This document shows, in pieces, positions 16,638 to 25,571 of a DNA stretch of 64,000 bases (its first letter is position 1; each line of letters opens with the position of its first letter). The translations under genes were made by a program, and so were the position numbers. The stretch is from contig CAWACK010000010.1 in assembly GCA_963780545.1 (NCBI GenBank), forward strand, positions 310,001-374,000. The letters are read 5' to 3'. The notes beneath the pieces were generated by a model that did not search any database, had not been told where the DNA came from, and saw only the letters and a list, made by a program, of their open reading frames with translations. Origin of the DNA: UBA8941 sp963780545 (GTDB lineage Archaea > Thermoproteota > Bathyarchaeia > TCS64).

Positions 16638-18184
16638 ACGAGGGCGTCGTCGCCTTCATCGACGTTGGGACCAACTCCATACGATTGATAGTGGCCCAGA
16701 TACGAATCGGTGGCGGATTCACTATTTTACGAGAGGAGAAGGAAGTTATCCGATTAGGGGAGCGGATCTTCATTGATGGTTTTATAAATAATGAGGCTAT
16801 GGGTAGGGCAGTAGCTGCGCTACGGAAGTTTGCAAAGATAGCTAGGGGATTCCAAGTTGATGACATTGTAGCGGTTGCCACCTCCGCTGTGCGGGAGGCA
16901 AACAACCAAAGGGAATTTCTTGGCCTCATAAGAAATCGGGTCGGCCTTGAGGTAAGAGTCGTCTCCGGCATGGAGGAGGCGAGGCTCATTTACCTCGGCG
17001 TATCCAGCGGAATCAACATTGGAGAAAAACTTGCCCTCTTCGTGGACATCGGAGGTGGCAGTACCGAACTCATACTCGGTGACCAACATACACATCGAGT
17101 TTTGGCCAGCACGAATCTAGGCGCTATACGGCTCACAAGTCTCTTCATACCCCGGAACTGGACCAAGGAGATAGAAGAAAAAACCGTCGAGAAGATGCGT
17201 AGTTATGTCAGGGCTGAACTGAGAAAGGCAACTGAGTCATTCCAAAAGTCGAGAATAGAGGTCGCTTACGGAAGTTCAGGGACAATCATAAACCTCGCTG
17301 AGATGGCTAAGAAAGCTAGTTCCAGGGAAAGACTCACCCTTAAACTTAAAGATCTTAAAAAACTAAGCGATACTCTCTGCTCCCTACCCCTCGAGGAACG
17401 AAGAAAATATCCAGACATCAACCCTGAGAGGGCTGACATAATCATAGGTGGCGCTGTCATCCTCGAGACTGTTATGGATGACCTAAAGGTCCCAATAATT
17501 CGAGTGAGCAACAGGGGGCTAAACTACGGCTTATTAGTAGACTACCTGTCAAAGATCAACGGCGGGATCGAATCCAAACAGGTTGTTAGAGAGAGAAGTA
17601 TTCTAGACCTCGGACACGCGTACAACATAAACAACAACCATACCGAGAACGTGACCCGTATATCCCTCCAACTCTTCGACAGTTCTAAAGCAACAAAACT
17701 CCAAGATTTGGGCGACTGGGAGAGGGAGATATTAAGGTACGCAGCACTACTTCACGACATTGGTAACGCAATCTCATACAGGGATCACAATCTGCACGGG
17801 GAGTATATCATAAGAAACTCTGAGTTGCTTGGCTTCGACCAATCCGAGATCAGCCTAATTGCCACAATCGTTCGCTACCACATGAAGCATATCCCAACTA
17901 GAAAGGAACTTCTTGAAATCAACATGGATAAGAAACGGCAAAAAGTGGTTCAGATATTGTCAGCTTTCCTTAGAATAGCTGAAAACCTTGACCGGAGCCA
18001 CTTAGGGCGTGTGAAGCGCGTCGAATTCACGGTGAACAATGTAAACAAGACCACAATGACACTCTATGCCGATGAGGATATAGATGTCGAGTTATGGGGA
18101 ATCGAATCAGTCCAAGACTGTTTTAAGACAGTCTTTAGGAAGAGACTTAAGATAGATATCCTACCGACTCAACTTGCTGAATAA
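16622..18184 (+). CDS. ppx: Exopolyphosphatase/ppGpp phosphohydrolase (Ppx/GppA) with HD domain
   Basis: A 520-residue protein. The N-terminal actin-like ASKHA pair shows phosphate-1 IDVGTNSIRLIV, VATSAVREA, phosphate-2 LFVDIGGGSTELILG, and YGSSGTIINLAE. The C-terminal HD domain (about residues 320-500) shows LRYAALLHDIGNAISYRDH and RIAENLDRSH. It releases phosphate from the ends of polyphosphate, and GppA-type pppGpp hydrolysis is also possible. It overlaps the preceding CHAD-HD gene by 16 bases and completes the polyphosphate operon. Confidence 0.95.
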   Translation: MDGGVDEGVVAFIDVGTNSIRLIVAQIRIGGGFTILREEKEVIRLGERIFIDGFINNEAMGRAVAALRKFAKIARGFQVDDIVAVATSAVREANNQREFLGLIRNRVGLEVRVVSGMEEARLIYLGVSSGINIGEKLALFVDIGGGSTELILGDQHTHRVLASTNLGAIRLTSLFIPRNWTKEIEEKTVEKMRSYVRAELRKATESFQKSRIEVAYGSSGTIINLAEMAKKASSRERLTLKLKDLKKLSDTLCSLPLEERRKYPDINPERADIIIGGAVILETVMDDLKVPIIRVSNRGLNYGLLVDYLSKINGGIESKQVVRERSILDLGHAYNINNNHTENVTRISLQLFDSSKATKLQDLGDWEREILRYAALLHDIGNAISYRDHNLHGEYIIRNSELLGFDQSEISLIATIVRYHMKHIPTRKELLEINMDKKRQKVVQILSAFLRIAENLDRSHLGRVKRVEFTVNNVNKTTMTLYADEDIDVELWGIESVQDCFKTVFRKRLKIDILPTQLAE

Positions 18185-18295
18185 AAAGCGAGAATAACTA
18201 TGAAAATTAGGGTATTTCGGCCCTGATAATATACGTCTCATTTTCCTATTTTTTTCAAGAATAACCTATTACTCACCAATACATACAACTTGGTA

Positions 18296-18826
18296 ATGGT
18301 CACTCTAAGTGATCTTTGGAACATAATTCCCGCCCTCGGCGTAATTGTCGCACTCATCTACTATGCAGCAACACTCAGAAGCATTGAAAAAACAAGGATG
18401 AGGGACCTCATCAACCAGAGACTACAGGTAGCATCAATCGATTATTACCGCATACTGCAAGACGTCCGTATGATGGTCGACTGGGAGACACCTGAAGAGT
18501 TTTATTCAAAGTATCACTACACAGTCAACCCACAAGCCTACTCAAAGATAGAGTACCTACTCAACCTCTACAGCAGCGTAGGAATACTCTATAGGGATGG
18601 TATCATATCATTAGAAGGGATATTCCAACTATATCCCCCCTACACAACCATCGGCATATGGGAGCAATTCAAACCCTACATAGATCGTTCTAGGTTAACT
18701 CAGAATGACCCGAACTGGCTCAAACCCTACGAGCAGCTATACATCGAGGCGAGGAAAATGTATCCAAACACCTCGAACATGAAGCAGACGACCCTAAAGA
18801 GAATCAATGAAGCACGCGGAGCCTAA
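18296..18826 (+). CDS. Membrane-anchored hypothetical protein (DUF4760-like)
   Basis: About 176 residues. One N-terminal transmembrane helix (LWNIIPALGVIVALIYYAA) is followed by a helical cytoplasmic domain with KIEYLLNLYSSVGILYRDG. This is the layout of DUF4760-like proteins of unknown role. An in-frame TTG at 18290 is possible; ATG 18296 is chosen. It stands alone between the polyphosphate operon and the translin gene. Confidence 0.6.
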   Translation: MVTLSDLWNIIPALGVIVALIYYAATLRSIEKTRMRDLINQRLQVASIDYYRILQDVRMMVDWETPEEFYSKYHYTVNPQAYSKIEYLLNLYSSVGILYRDGIISLEGIFQLYPPYTTIGIWEQFKPYIDRSRLTQNDPNWLKPYEQLYIEARKMYPNTSNMKQTTLKRINEARGA

Positions 18827-18996
18827 CCCCCACATACTCGAGCTTTATGATGGACAATAATATCCGATTTCCAAGGAAATCTCGAAATTATAATATTGTA
18901 AAGCATTAATGATAGGTCATCTACAACAAACGCACCAGGCTTGTAAGATCTCCTTTACCTGCTCTCCATTTTTCCGAAACTTTTTCATCCAAAAGT

Positions 18997-19656
18997 TTAC
19001 ATTGATTTTTCGGCTAGGCGTTTAAGCTGATCACTTAGGCGTCTGCGTCCAGTTTCAGCGGTTATCTCGCTGCGGGTGGCCTCGATGACTGCTCGGGCGA
19101 TGTCCAGTTTTCTTCTAAGGCCCTTGAGTAGACTGGCGTCCTCCATTGCGACGAGGTGGAGGTAGATCTCCTCCATATGGCTGAGTTGGTGCTCGGCCCT
19201 TTCGAGGTAACCGAGTCTTAGGGCGTCGAGTGCTTCTCGGCGGAGTTCGCCAGGGACGTCGCCCAGGCCTAGTAGATACCTAGTAGGTGTGGCTGCGGCT
19301 TTTTCCAGGGTGGGGTATTCGTCTGTGATGAGTAGGCTGTGGAGTATGATGGCCTCAGCGTGTTCCTCATGGGCGGCTTCTACCTCCTCATAGTAGTCAA
19401 GTTCAGGGTGTGCCCGAATGTAGGGTTGGGTCTCATCGAGGAGTCTCCTAGCTTCGGCTAGGTTGGCTTCGGCTTTTTCTGGTTGTATGTTGTGGTCGAA
19501 CAGGATTGCTTGTTTGGATAGTTGGCGGGCCTTCCTAGCCCTGTTTAGGGCCTCGTCTCGGGCCTTCTCCCGGTTTTGGAGTTCCTCGGCGGCATGTCGA
19601 ATTATGGTCTCTAGGGTTTTCTCTGCTATAGGTGATGGGTTGTTTGAGGACTGCAT
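18997..19656 (-). CDS. Translin family RNA/ssDNA-binding protein (COG2178-like)
   Basis: A 219-residue all-helical protein. The N-terminal part is a charged coiled coil (REKARDEALNRARKARQL). The core contains EEVEAAHEEHAEAIILHSLL, PTRYLLGLGDVPGELRREALDALRLG and LHLVAMEDASLLKGLRRKLDIARAVIEATRSEI, which are the hallmark translin helices. Translins form oligomeric rings that bind and process RNA or single-stranded DNA. Archaeal members are single-copy and of unclear role. It is divergent from the amidotransferase gene. Confidence 0.88.
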   Translation of the reverse strand: MQSSNNPSPIAEKTLETIIRHAAEELQNREKARDEALNRARKARQLSKQAILFDHNIQPEKAEANLAEARRLLDETQPYIRAHPELDYYEEVEAAHEEHAEAIILHSLLITDEYPTLEKAAATPTRYLLGLGDVPGELRREALDALRLGYLERAEHQLSHMEEIYLHLVAMEDASLLKGLRRKLDIARAVIEATRSEITAETGRRRLSDQLKRLAEKSM

Positions 19657-19750
19657 GGGTGTTTGTGGGTGGGCGGCGCTTTTATGCTCCTCGCCTTATA
19701 TCTGGGAGGTACGAGGAAATATTTATTAGGTCAGCAGTGGTTCGGCTCGT

Positions 19751-20455
19751 ATGCCTAGGGTATTATCCGTTGGCGTAATCGGTGACTTCAATCCTACATA
19801 CGAGACACATATTGCGACGAACCTATGTTTCGGCCATTCAGCCAGTAGCCTCAATGTTGAGGTAAATGTGGAGTGGGTGCCCACTCAGCTCCTGGAGATG
19901 CATGCGGAGGACAAGCTGGATCGATTCGATGGGTTATTGTGTGCCCCAGGTAGCCCCTACAAGAACATGAAGGGCGCTTTGAACGGAATCAGGTTCGCTA
20001 GGGAAAACAATCGTCCCTTCTTGGGTACCTGTGGAGGCTTTCAACACGTGGTCGTTGAGTTCGCTCGGAACGTCATGGGGATCAGTGATGCGGAGCATGC
20101 TGAGGAGAATCCTGACGCGCCCAACCTTTTCGTTACTCCACTCGCATGCTCGTTGGTTGGGAAGGTTGAGGCGGTTAATCTCGTCGCTGGCTCGCGTGCC
20201 TTCGAGGTCTACGGCGGACCGAGTTCCATGGAGCACTTTTTTTGTAATTACGGTCTTAATCCTTCTCGGAGGAAGGAAGTGGAGGAGGCTGGGCTTCGCT
20301 TCTCCGGGTTTGACGCGGGAGGAGAGGTTAGGGTCATCGAGTTACCGAGGGCCAGTTTCTTTTTTGCGACTCTCTTCGTACCCCAGGCGGGTTCTTCCCC
20401 GAGCAGTCCGCATCCCATGATAACCGGCTTGCTTCAGGCTGCCCGGAGACAATAG
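19751..20455 (+). CDS. CTP synthase C-terminal-like class I glutamine amidotransferase
   Basis: A 234-residue standalone protein resembling the glutaminase half of CTP synthase. The nucleophile elbow is FLGTCGGFQHVVVEFARNV with Cys near residue 96. The substrate region is DGLLCAPGSPYKNMKGALNGIRFAREN. Near the end it reads SSPHPMITGLLQAA: the catalytic His is present but the expected Glu of HPE is Met. It lacks any synthetase domain. Such proteins are annotated as CTP synthase C-terminal region-related. They may bind or hydrolyse a glutamine-like substrate, and the true function is unknown. Confidence 0.8.
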   Translation: MPRVLSVGVIGDFNPTYETHIATNLCFGHSASSLNVEVNVEWVPTQLLEMHAEDKLDRFDGLLCAPGSPYKNMKGALNGIRFARENNRPFLGTCGGFQHVVVEFARNVMGISDAEHAEENPDAPNLFVTPLACSLVGKVEAVNLVAGSRAFEVYGGPSSMEHFFCNYGLNPSRRKEVEEAGLRFSGFDAGGEVRVIELPRASFFFATLFVPQAGSSPSSPHPMITGLLQAARRQ

Positions 20456-20491
20456 TTCACTTAACAGCATTAAGCATCTATGCGTAAAAAA

Positions 20492-21457
20492 TTAGTTAGG
20501 AGCGTTTAGAATTTCGCGCAGCGCGTCTCCTGTGATGTTGGCGCCTGTGAGGATTAGGCCGACTTTTTTGCCTCTAAGTTGTTCATGGAGCTTGATGGCT
20601 GCAGCGAGAGGAGCGGCTCCGGCTCCCTCAGCTATGGTGTGAGCACTCTCGACGTAGAGTTTTATGGCGGTCCGAATCTCGGCTTCGCTGACGAGAACGA
20701 AGTCGTCTGCTAGTTCTCGCAGTATCTTCACTGGAAGCTCGAAGGCTTGGCGGGTGCCCAAACCATCTGCGATTGTTTTGGCTGAGGGAGTTGATTCAAG
20801 CTTCCCGCTCTTCCAGCTGTTGTAGACTGCTGGTAGTACCTGGGTTTGAACGGCGATTATGCGTGTCTGTGGGCTTAGAGCCTTGTAAGCGATAGCGGTT
20901 CCACATGCGCATGTACCGGCTCCGACTGGGGCGATGACGACATCGAGGTCGGGCTGGTCCTCTATCATCTCGAGCGCGAGGGTACCGACTCCGGCTATTA
21001 ACTGTGGCTCATTTGCACTGTGGATGTAGCGAAAACCATGCTGTTTGGCTTGGTTCTCCGCGTTGAGGCGGGCCTCATCGTAATCAGCACCCTCCTCGAG
21101 GATGGAGGCGCCATAGCTGCGTATTGAAGCGACCTTTATCGGGTTTGCACCTTTCGGTACGCAGACTATGGCTTTCACTCCATATAGCTTCGCGGCAAGT
21201 GCTATTGATTGGCCGTGGTTGCCGGTGCTTGCCGTTATGACGCCTCTCTGGCGTTCGTCTGCTGTTAGTTGGGCGACGAGGTTTAAGCCGCCGCGTATCT
21301 TGAACGCGCCTGTTGGGTTGTAGTTCTCATGCTTTACATACGCTTCAGCGTCTAGGATGTTGTTTAGAAGAGGGTAGGTGTGGAGAGGTGTTCGCAGGAG
21401 ATGAGGACGTAAACGTTTCCTCGCTGCCATAATATCTCTTATTGTTGGAGTTTCCAT
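20492..21457 (-). CDS. Threonine/serine dehydratase (PLP fold type II)
   Basis: About 321 residues from ATG 21457. The PLP lysine is in PTGAFKIRGG, the phosphate-binding loop is APVGAGTCACG, and ASTGNHGQSIALAAK is the substrate loop. These are the marks of threonine ammonia-lyase (IlvA/TdcB catalytic domain), which converts threonine to 2-oxobutanoate. There is no ACT regulatory domain, so it is likely the catabolic or short form; serine racemase activity cannot be excluded. ATG 21457 is preferred over an upstream ATG because a TATA box lies about 25-33 bp before it. Confidence 0.92.
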   Translation of the reverse strand: METPTIRDIMAARKRLRPHLLRTPLHTYPLLNNILDAEAYVKHENYNPTGAFKIRGGLNLVAQLTADERQRGVITASTGNHGQSIALAAKLYGVKAIVCVPKGANPIKVASIRSYGASILEEGADYDEARLNAENQAKQHGFRYIHSANEPQLIAGVGTLALEMIEDQPDLDVVIAPVGAGTCACGTAIAYKALSPQTRIIAVQTQVLPAVYNSWKSGKLESTPSAKTIADGLGTRQAFELPVKILRELADDFVLVSEAEIRTAIKLYVESAHTIAEGAGAAPLAAAIKLHEQLRGKKVGLILTGANITGDALREILNAPN

Positions 21458-21480
21458 GCGTGAAGGTCGCTGCGGAGACT

Positions 21481-21490
21481 TATTTATATT
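21481..21490 (-). promoter_or_regulatory. TATA box of the threonine dehydratase gene
   Basis: On the minus strand the sequence reads AATATAAATA, about 25-33 bp before ATG 21457. This spacing matches a near-leaderless archaeal transcript and decides the start codon. Confidence 0.5.
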
Positions 21491-21550
21491 CGCGTTCGCG
21501 TAGAGAGAAGAAAAATTGACCAAATATTTGTCAGGCTTACAATGGTTTAA

Positions 21551-22718
21551 TTAACGTTCTATTGCTAGCAACACACCCGTTTGCTGCAAAAGCTCCATGA
21601 TCGGAAGATGCTGAGGGCAAACCTGTTCGCATTTACCGCATCTTACGCATTTGTCTGCATACTGCTCTGGCTTTAATGTTTCCCTGAATTTTGCCTTCAC
21701 TGAGTCATCGCCATTCTTGATGAAATACTCGTTGTAGAGTGCAAATATCTCTGGAATAGCTACGCCGTTAGGACAGGGCATACAATACCGGCATCCGGAG
21801 CATCCTATCGGGTTGAGTGCCCTATACTTCTCCGAGACCCTTTTTATAAGCCTCAATTCTTCGCCAGTTAGCGCACCTGGACCAGATCTACCTGCACTCT
21901 CTACATTCTCAATGACCTGCTGCATCGAACTCATTCCGCTGAGCACGAGGGAGACCTCGGGCTGGTTCCAAACCCACTGAAGAGCCCACTCAGCATGGAC
22001 TCCTCTTCGCATTAGATGTATCCCACAATGCTTGGATGTCGTCTGGGGGATGCACAGCTAGGCGTCCTCCAGCGATTGGCTCCATCACTACGACGCCGAG
22101 TCCCTTGGAGGCAGCATACTTCAAACCTTTCACCCCGGCTTGATAGTTCTCATCGAGGTAGTTGTACTGAATCTGGCAGAATGTCCAGTTGTATGCGTCC
22201 ACTATCTCCTTGAATACGGGGTAATCGTCGTGGAAACTAAACCCCAAATAACCGATCTGGCCACTCTTTATCCTTTTTTCAGCCCACTCGATTACTCCTA
22301 GGTCCCTGACCTTGGCCCAGCTCTTTGCGTTGAGCCCATGGAGGAGATAGAAGTCGATCTTGGCTGTTTGAAGCTTCTCAAGTTGCTCCCCGAAGAACCT
22401 ATCCATGTCTTCGATGGAGTTGACTAACCAGACTGGCATCTTCGTGGCTATGCGAACCTTATCTCTGTAGTTATCTTTGAGGGCTTTACCGACTAAGGCT
22501 TCGCTGTTGCCTCCGTGGTAGACATATGCTGAGTCGATGTAGTTTACACCGTGGTCGATGGCGTACCTTATCATCTCTATTGCTTTAGACTCGTCTATCT
22601 TCGAATTGTCACCGTTAAAAAAGGGAAACCTCATGGCTCCGAATCCGAGGGCGGAGGGTTCCCAGTCTAGTCTACCAAATTTCCGGTATTTCAAGTTGAG
22701 ATTAGGAATCGTGAACAA
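21551..22718 (-). pseudogene. Aldo/keto reductase with C-terminal ferredoxin domain, one-base frameshift
   Basis: The first frame (22718-21990) is an aldo/keto reductase barrel: LGFGAMRFP, YIDSAYVYHGGNSE with the catalytic Asp/Tyr, DFYLLHGL and YLGFSFHDD. It ends KRSPC. The second frame continues AEWALQWVWNQPEVSLVLSGMSS and then a ferredoxin-like tail with CSGCRYCMPCPNGV and CVRCGKCEQVCPQ. One extra T after codon P (near 22000) separates them, and the total length of 3n+1 agrees. Restored, it has about 388 residues, as in the FeS-tailed AKR family of anaerobes, whose substrates are mostly unknown. Confidence 0.88.
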
Positions 22719-22745
22719 ATATTAACTTTTTGAGCCCACGAAGGC

Positions 22746-22910
22746 TCAGAGGATGTTCTTTAACACGTCGAGTATCAGAATTATGCCTGTTACTCCTAAT
22801 AACCCCCATCCCAAGATATCTCCGATTAGGGGCCTGATGGTGAAGTACTCCAGCACCATTACCAGGATGATGATGAATCCATCAGATAATAGACGCCCAA
22901 GATTAGCCAT
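22746..22910 (-). CDS. Small two-helix membrane protein, 54 aa
   Basis: From ATG 22910 it reads MANLGRLLSDGFIIILVMVL. It has a second helix around DILGWGLLGVTGIILILDV. Its stop is inside a GAGCC-loop-GGCTC hairpin (22732-22747). It lies upstream of the aldo/keto reductase in the same direction. No family is assigned. Confidence 0.5.
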   Translation of the reverse strand: MANLGRLLSDGFIIILVMVLEYFTIRPLIGDILGWGLLGVTGIILILDVLKNIL

Positions 22911-23055
22911 GTTTCTAAGCCATCCATTGATGCTTAATAAGCGTTTAAAATGTAAAGGCGAAAAAACTGTACTCTTTATTTTTCGAGAACACACTAAGGT
23001 TTATTCGCGACCACATTCGTAGCTGAAATAAATAGGCAATTCGCTCGCGAGGGGC

Positions 23056-24237
23056 TTAAACGCGAAGTTCTTTGGCTGCTTTTTCGAGTCTCTCGAGGGC
23101 TTGCTTAAGGGTACTTCTTGGGCAAGCGATGTTGATCCTCATGAACATGGATCCTCCGCTTCCGAACATTGTGCCCTCGTCAAACCAGAGCTTCGCCTTC
23201 TTCAGCATGAACTCTTTCAGCGCCGCATCGTCCAATCCCAATGAGGTGCAGTCCACCCATGCGAGGTAAGTGCCCTCGAGCGGATACACTTTGAGTCCGG
23301 GGATCTTCTCCTTTATGAACTCCTCTAGGTACTTGAGGTTCCCTCTTAGATATGTGAGAAGCTCCTCTAGCCATGCCTCACCCTTCGCGTACGCGGCCTC
23401 CTGTGCAACCATTCCGAATATGTTGGAGTTGTGGATTCCGTGGTTCTGTGTGAGGTTCATGAACGCGTCCCTGAGCTTTTTATTCGGTATGATGGCGCTC
23501 GAATTAGATAACCCGGCGAGGTTGAAGGTCTTGCTGGGGGCGAGAAGGGTAACGGTCCTCTGCATCGCCTTCTCTGAGATCGTTGCAGTGCATGTGTGCT
23601 TTATCTTACCAAGGACGAGGTCTAAGTGAATCTCATCAGATATGATCAAGATGTCCTTCTTCTCGCAGACCTCCACAAGTTGCTCAAGCTCCGCCTTCGT
23701 CCAGACCCGGCCCACCGGGTTGTGGGGGCTGCAGAGAATGATCATCTTGGTCCTGCCATCGATCTTCTTCTCAAGATCCTCGTAGTCCATCACGTACCTT
23801 CCCTTCACAAGTTTGAGGGGGTTCTCGACGAGCTGCCTCCCATTGTTTAGTACCGCGTTCTTCATGGGGTAGTAGACTGGCGGCTGGAGGACAACCTTGT
23901 CACCGGGCTGCGAATAGGCCTGGATTGCGAAGTTGAAACCAGCGACGACGCCGGGTGAGAAGCCGATCCATTCTCGCTGGATCCCGCTCCACCCGTGGCG
24001 CTTCTTCATCCAGTTGATAAGTCCCTCATAGTACTTGTCGCTGGGCCTGGTGTACCCGTAGATGGGGTGCGATGCCCGCGCCTTGATCGCTTCTGTGACC
24101 TCTGGGGGGCTCGCGAAGTCCATGTCTGCAACCCACATAGGTAATACATCCGCTACACCTGTGTCCTGTTTCCGGTAGCTCCACTTCGAGGAGCTCGTGG
24201 GGAGTCTATCAATCACTGTATCGAAGTCATACACCAA
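23056..24237 (-). CDS. PatB/MalY family PLP C-S lyase / aminotransferase
   Basis: A 393-residue fold type I PLP enzyme. It has the PatB/MalY opening FDTVIDRLPTSSSKWSYRK, then VLPMWVADMDFASPP, the PLP Asp/Tyr region ILIISDEIHLDLVL, and the Schiff-base lysine in APSKTFNLAGL. Members cleave cystathionine or cysteine (beta C-S lyase), and some act as aminotransferases. Length is normal for the family. It is a single gene with its own promoter region. Confidence 0.93.
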   Translation of the reverse strand: MVYDFDTVIDRLPTSSSKWSYRKQDTGVADVLPMWVADMDFASPPEVTEAIKARASHPIYGYTRPSDKYYEGLINWMKKRHGWSGIQREWIGFSPGVVAGFNFAIQAYSQPGDKVVLQPPVYYPMKNAVLNNGRQLVENPLKLVKGRYVMDYEDLEKKIDGRTKMIILCSPHNPVGRVWTKAELEQLVEVCEKKDILIISDEIHLDLVLGKIKHTCTATISEKAMQRTVTLLAPSKTFNLAGLSNSSAIIPNKKLRDAFMNLTQNHGIHNSNIFGMVAQEAAYAKGEAWLEELLTYLRGNLKYLEEFIKEKIPGLKVYPLEGTYLAWVDCTSLGLDDAALKEFMLKKAKLWFDEGTMFGSGGSMFMRINIACPRSTLKQALERLEKAAKELRV

Positions 24238-24404
24238 AGTGACTCACTGTATGGGACTAAACACATTAACTACAATATGAGTTCATCCCCGTCGCGAGCG
24301 TGTGTGTGTCTTATTCATGATGGAAATTAAAGTCAGGCGTGCTATGTTAAAGGGTGTCAAGCAGGATTAATAGAACACCAGCTCATTAGCTCATAGGCGA
24401 TGAC

Positions 24405-24566
24405 ATGAGCTCAGACGCTGTCATCCGGAACGGGAAGATAGTAGATGGCGCCGGTTCACCTTGGTTCAAGGGAAACCTAGCGATCTCCGATACATGCGCC
24501 CCACGAATACCCGGGCGGTTTATAATATGTGTTCGTGAACGGAGCTTTAATAGTGCAGGACAATAA
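24405..24566 (+). pseudogene. N-terminal remnant of a D-aminoacylase-type amidohydrolase
   Basis: From ATG 24405 the DNA reads AVIRNGKIVDGAGSPWFKG and NLAISD. This is the first strand pair of N-acyl-D-amino-acid deacylase-type amidohydrolases, which normally run to about 500 residues. After about 28 codons the match stops and the frame closes at 24566. The metal-binding HxH and everything downstream is missing. It is a gene relic between the C-S lyase and the TraX-like gene. Confidence 0.6.
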
Positions 24567-24663
24567 GCACACTTGTACCCTTAACGGGAGTGGTTACAGC
24601 TTAACAAGCCCAGCTAATTGGACATTTCTCAATGCACGGCAGCATAGTGATCTAACGCCTTCA

Positions 24664-25338
24664 ATGGATGTAAAAGATCACGACAGCGGTAGAGATCTGA
24701 TAAAATGGCTTGCGTTGGCAACGATGACCATAGATCATATAGGACTTATACTATATCCTCAAATCCCGATCTTAAGAGCCGTGGGGAGGCTCTCCTTCCC
24801 ATTATTCGCCTACATACTCGTGCTCGGGATGGAAAGCACACACAATCCAAGGAGATACTTCTATAGAATGCTCGGGTTTGCCTTCATCTCGCAGATCCCA
24901 TTCGCCATCGCAAATGAAATTCCTCCATGGCAGCACCTGAATATCTTCTTCACGCTCTCACTCGGCATCGGTCTCATCTACTTTGAGGAGAGAAACAGCC
25001 TTCTCTTCATAGTCCCGCTCATCGCATCGTTAATACTCCCCGTCGACTACGGCGTCTATGGATTAGCAACAATTCTATTTCTCCACGAAATGAGGAGTTT
25101 TAAGCGTACAGGAGTGGCTCTGCTTGTTGCGCTTAATTTATTATTGATACCATTTGAATCACCTATTCAAACCCTCGCTTTGCTCGCCTTACCAATAATC
25201 TTACTTCATAACGATGGGAGGCTGACTTTCAACCTATCTAAGGAGAAATCAAAATATTCAATCATCACGAGGTACTTCTTCTATGCTTATTACCCAATCC
25301 ATCTTCTTTTACTGTCTTTTATAAGGGTAGTTGGATGA
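24664..25338 (+). CDS. TraX family membrane protein
   Basis: About 224 residues from ATG 24664, with roughly seven transmembrane helices. It opens with the TraX marks KWLALATMTIDHIGLILYP and RAVGRLSFPLFAYILVLGME, followed by RYFYRMLGFAFISQIPF. TraX N-acetylates F-pilin in conjugative plasmids. Chromosomal homologues, which resemble acyltransferase-3 proteins, are widespread and of unknown role. An upstream start would add 45 polar residues and is less likely. Confidence 0.85.
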   Translation: MDVKDHDSGRDLIKWLALATMTIDHIGLILYPQIPILRAVGRLSFPLFAYILVLGMESTHNPRRYFYRMLGFAFISQIPFAIANEIPPWQHLNIFFTLSLGIGLIYFEERNSLLFIVPLIASLILPVDYGVYGLATILFLHEMRSFKRTGVALLVALNLLLIPFESPIQTLALLALPIILLHNDGRLTFNLSKEKSKYSIITRYFFYAYYPIHLLLLSFIRVVG

Positions 25339-25394
25339 AAATTCACCCAGGCCAAACATGATGATCGACTTCTATCATTAGTGAACTAACACAT

Positions 25395-25490
25395 GCGCGC
25401 GATCCCCTAACAGTACCCTATCAGAAAGTCGTCGATCAAATAGCGGTAAAGTTCTTGAAGTCACATACTATGTTCTCGCACTTACTCCTA
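25395..25490 (-). pseudogene. Second cas1 relic, catalytic-site fragment
   Basis: On the minus strand it reads SKCENIVCDF and, after a one-base deletion, ELYRYLIDDFLIGYC, then a stop and GIAR. The intact Cas1 reads ARPSLVCDFQELYRFIIDDFLIKYCQGV over residues 226-253, so the Asp/Glu metal motif is preserved. Only about 30 codons remain. It lies in the 233-bp gap between the TraX-like and DEAD-box genes; nothing else was recognised there. Confidence 0.75.
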
Positions 25491-25571
25491 TCAAAATTTA
25501 ATCCCAAGAAAAACTTGATCTAAATCCTTTTAACTCGCCCCAGCCCCGAGGACCCGAACGAGGATGCCCTC

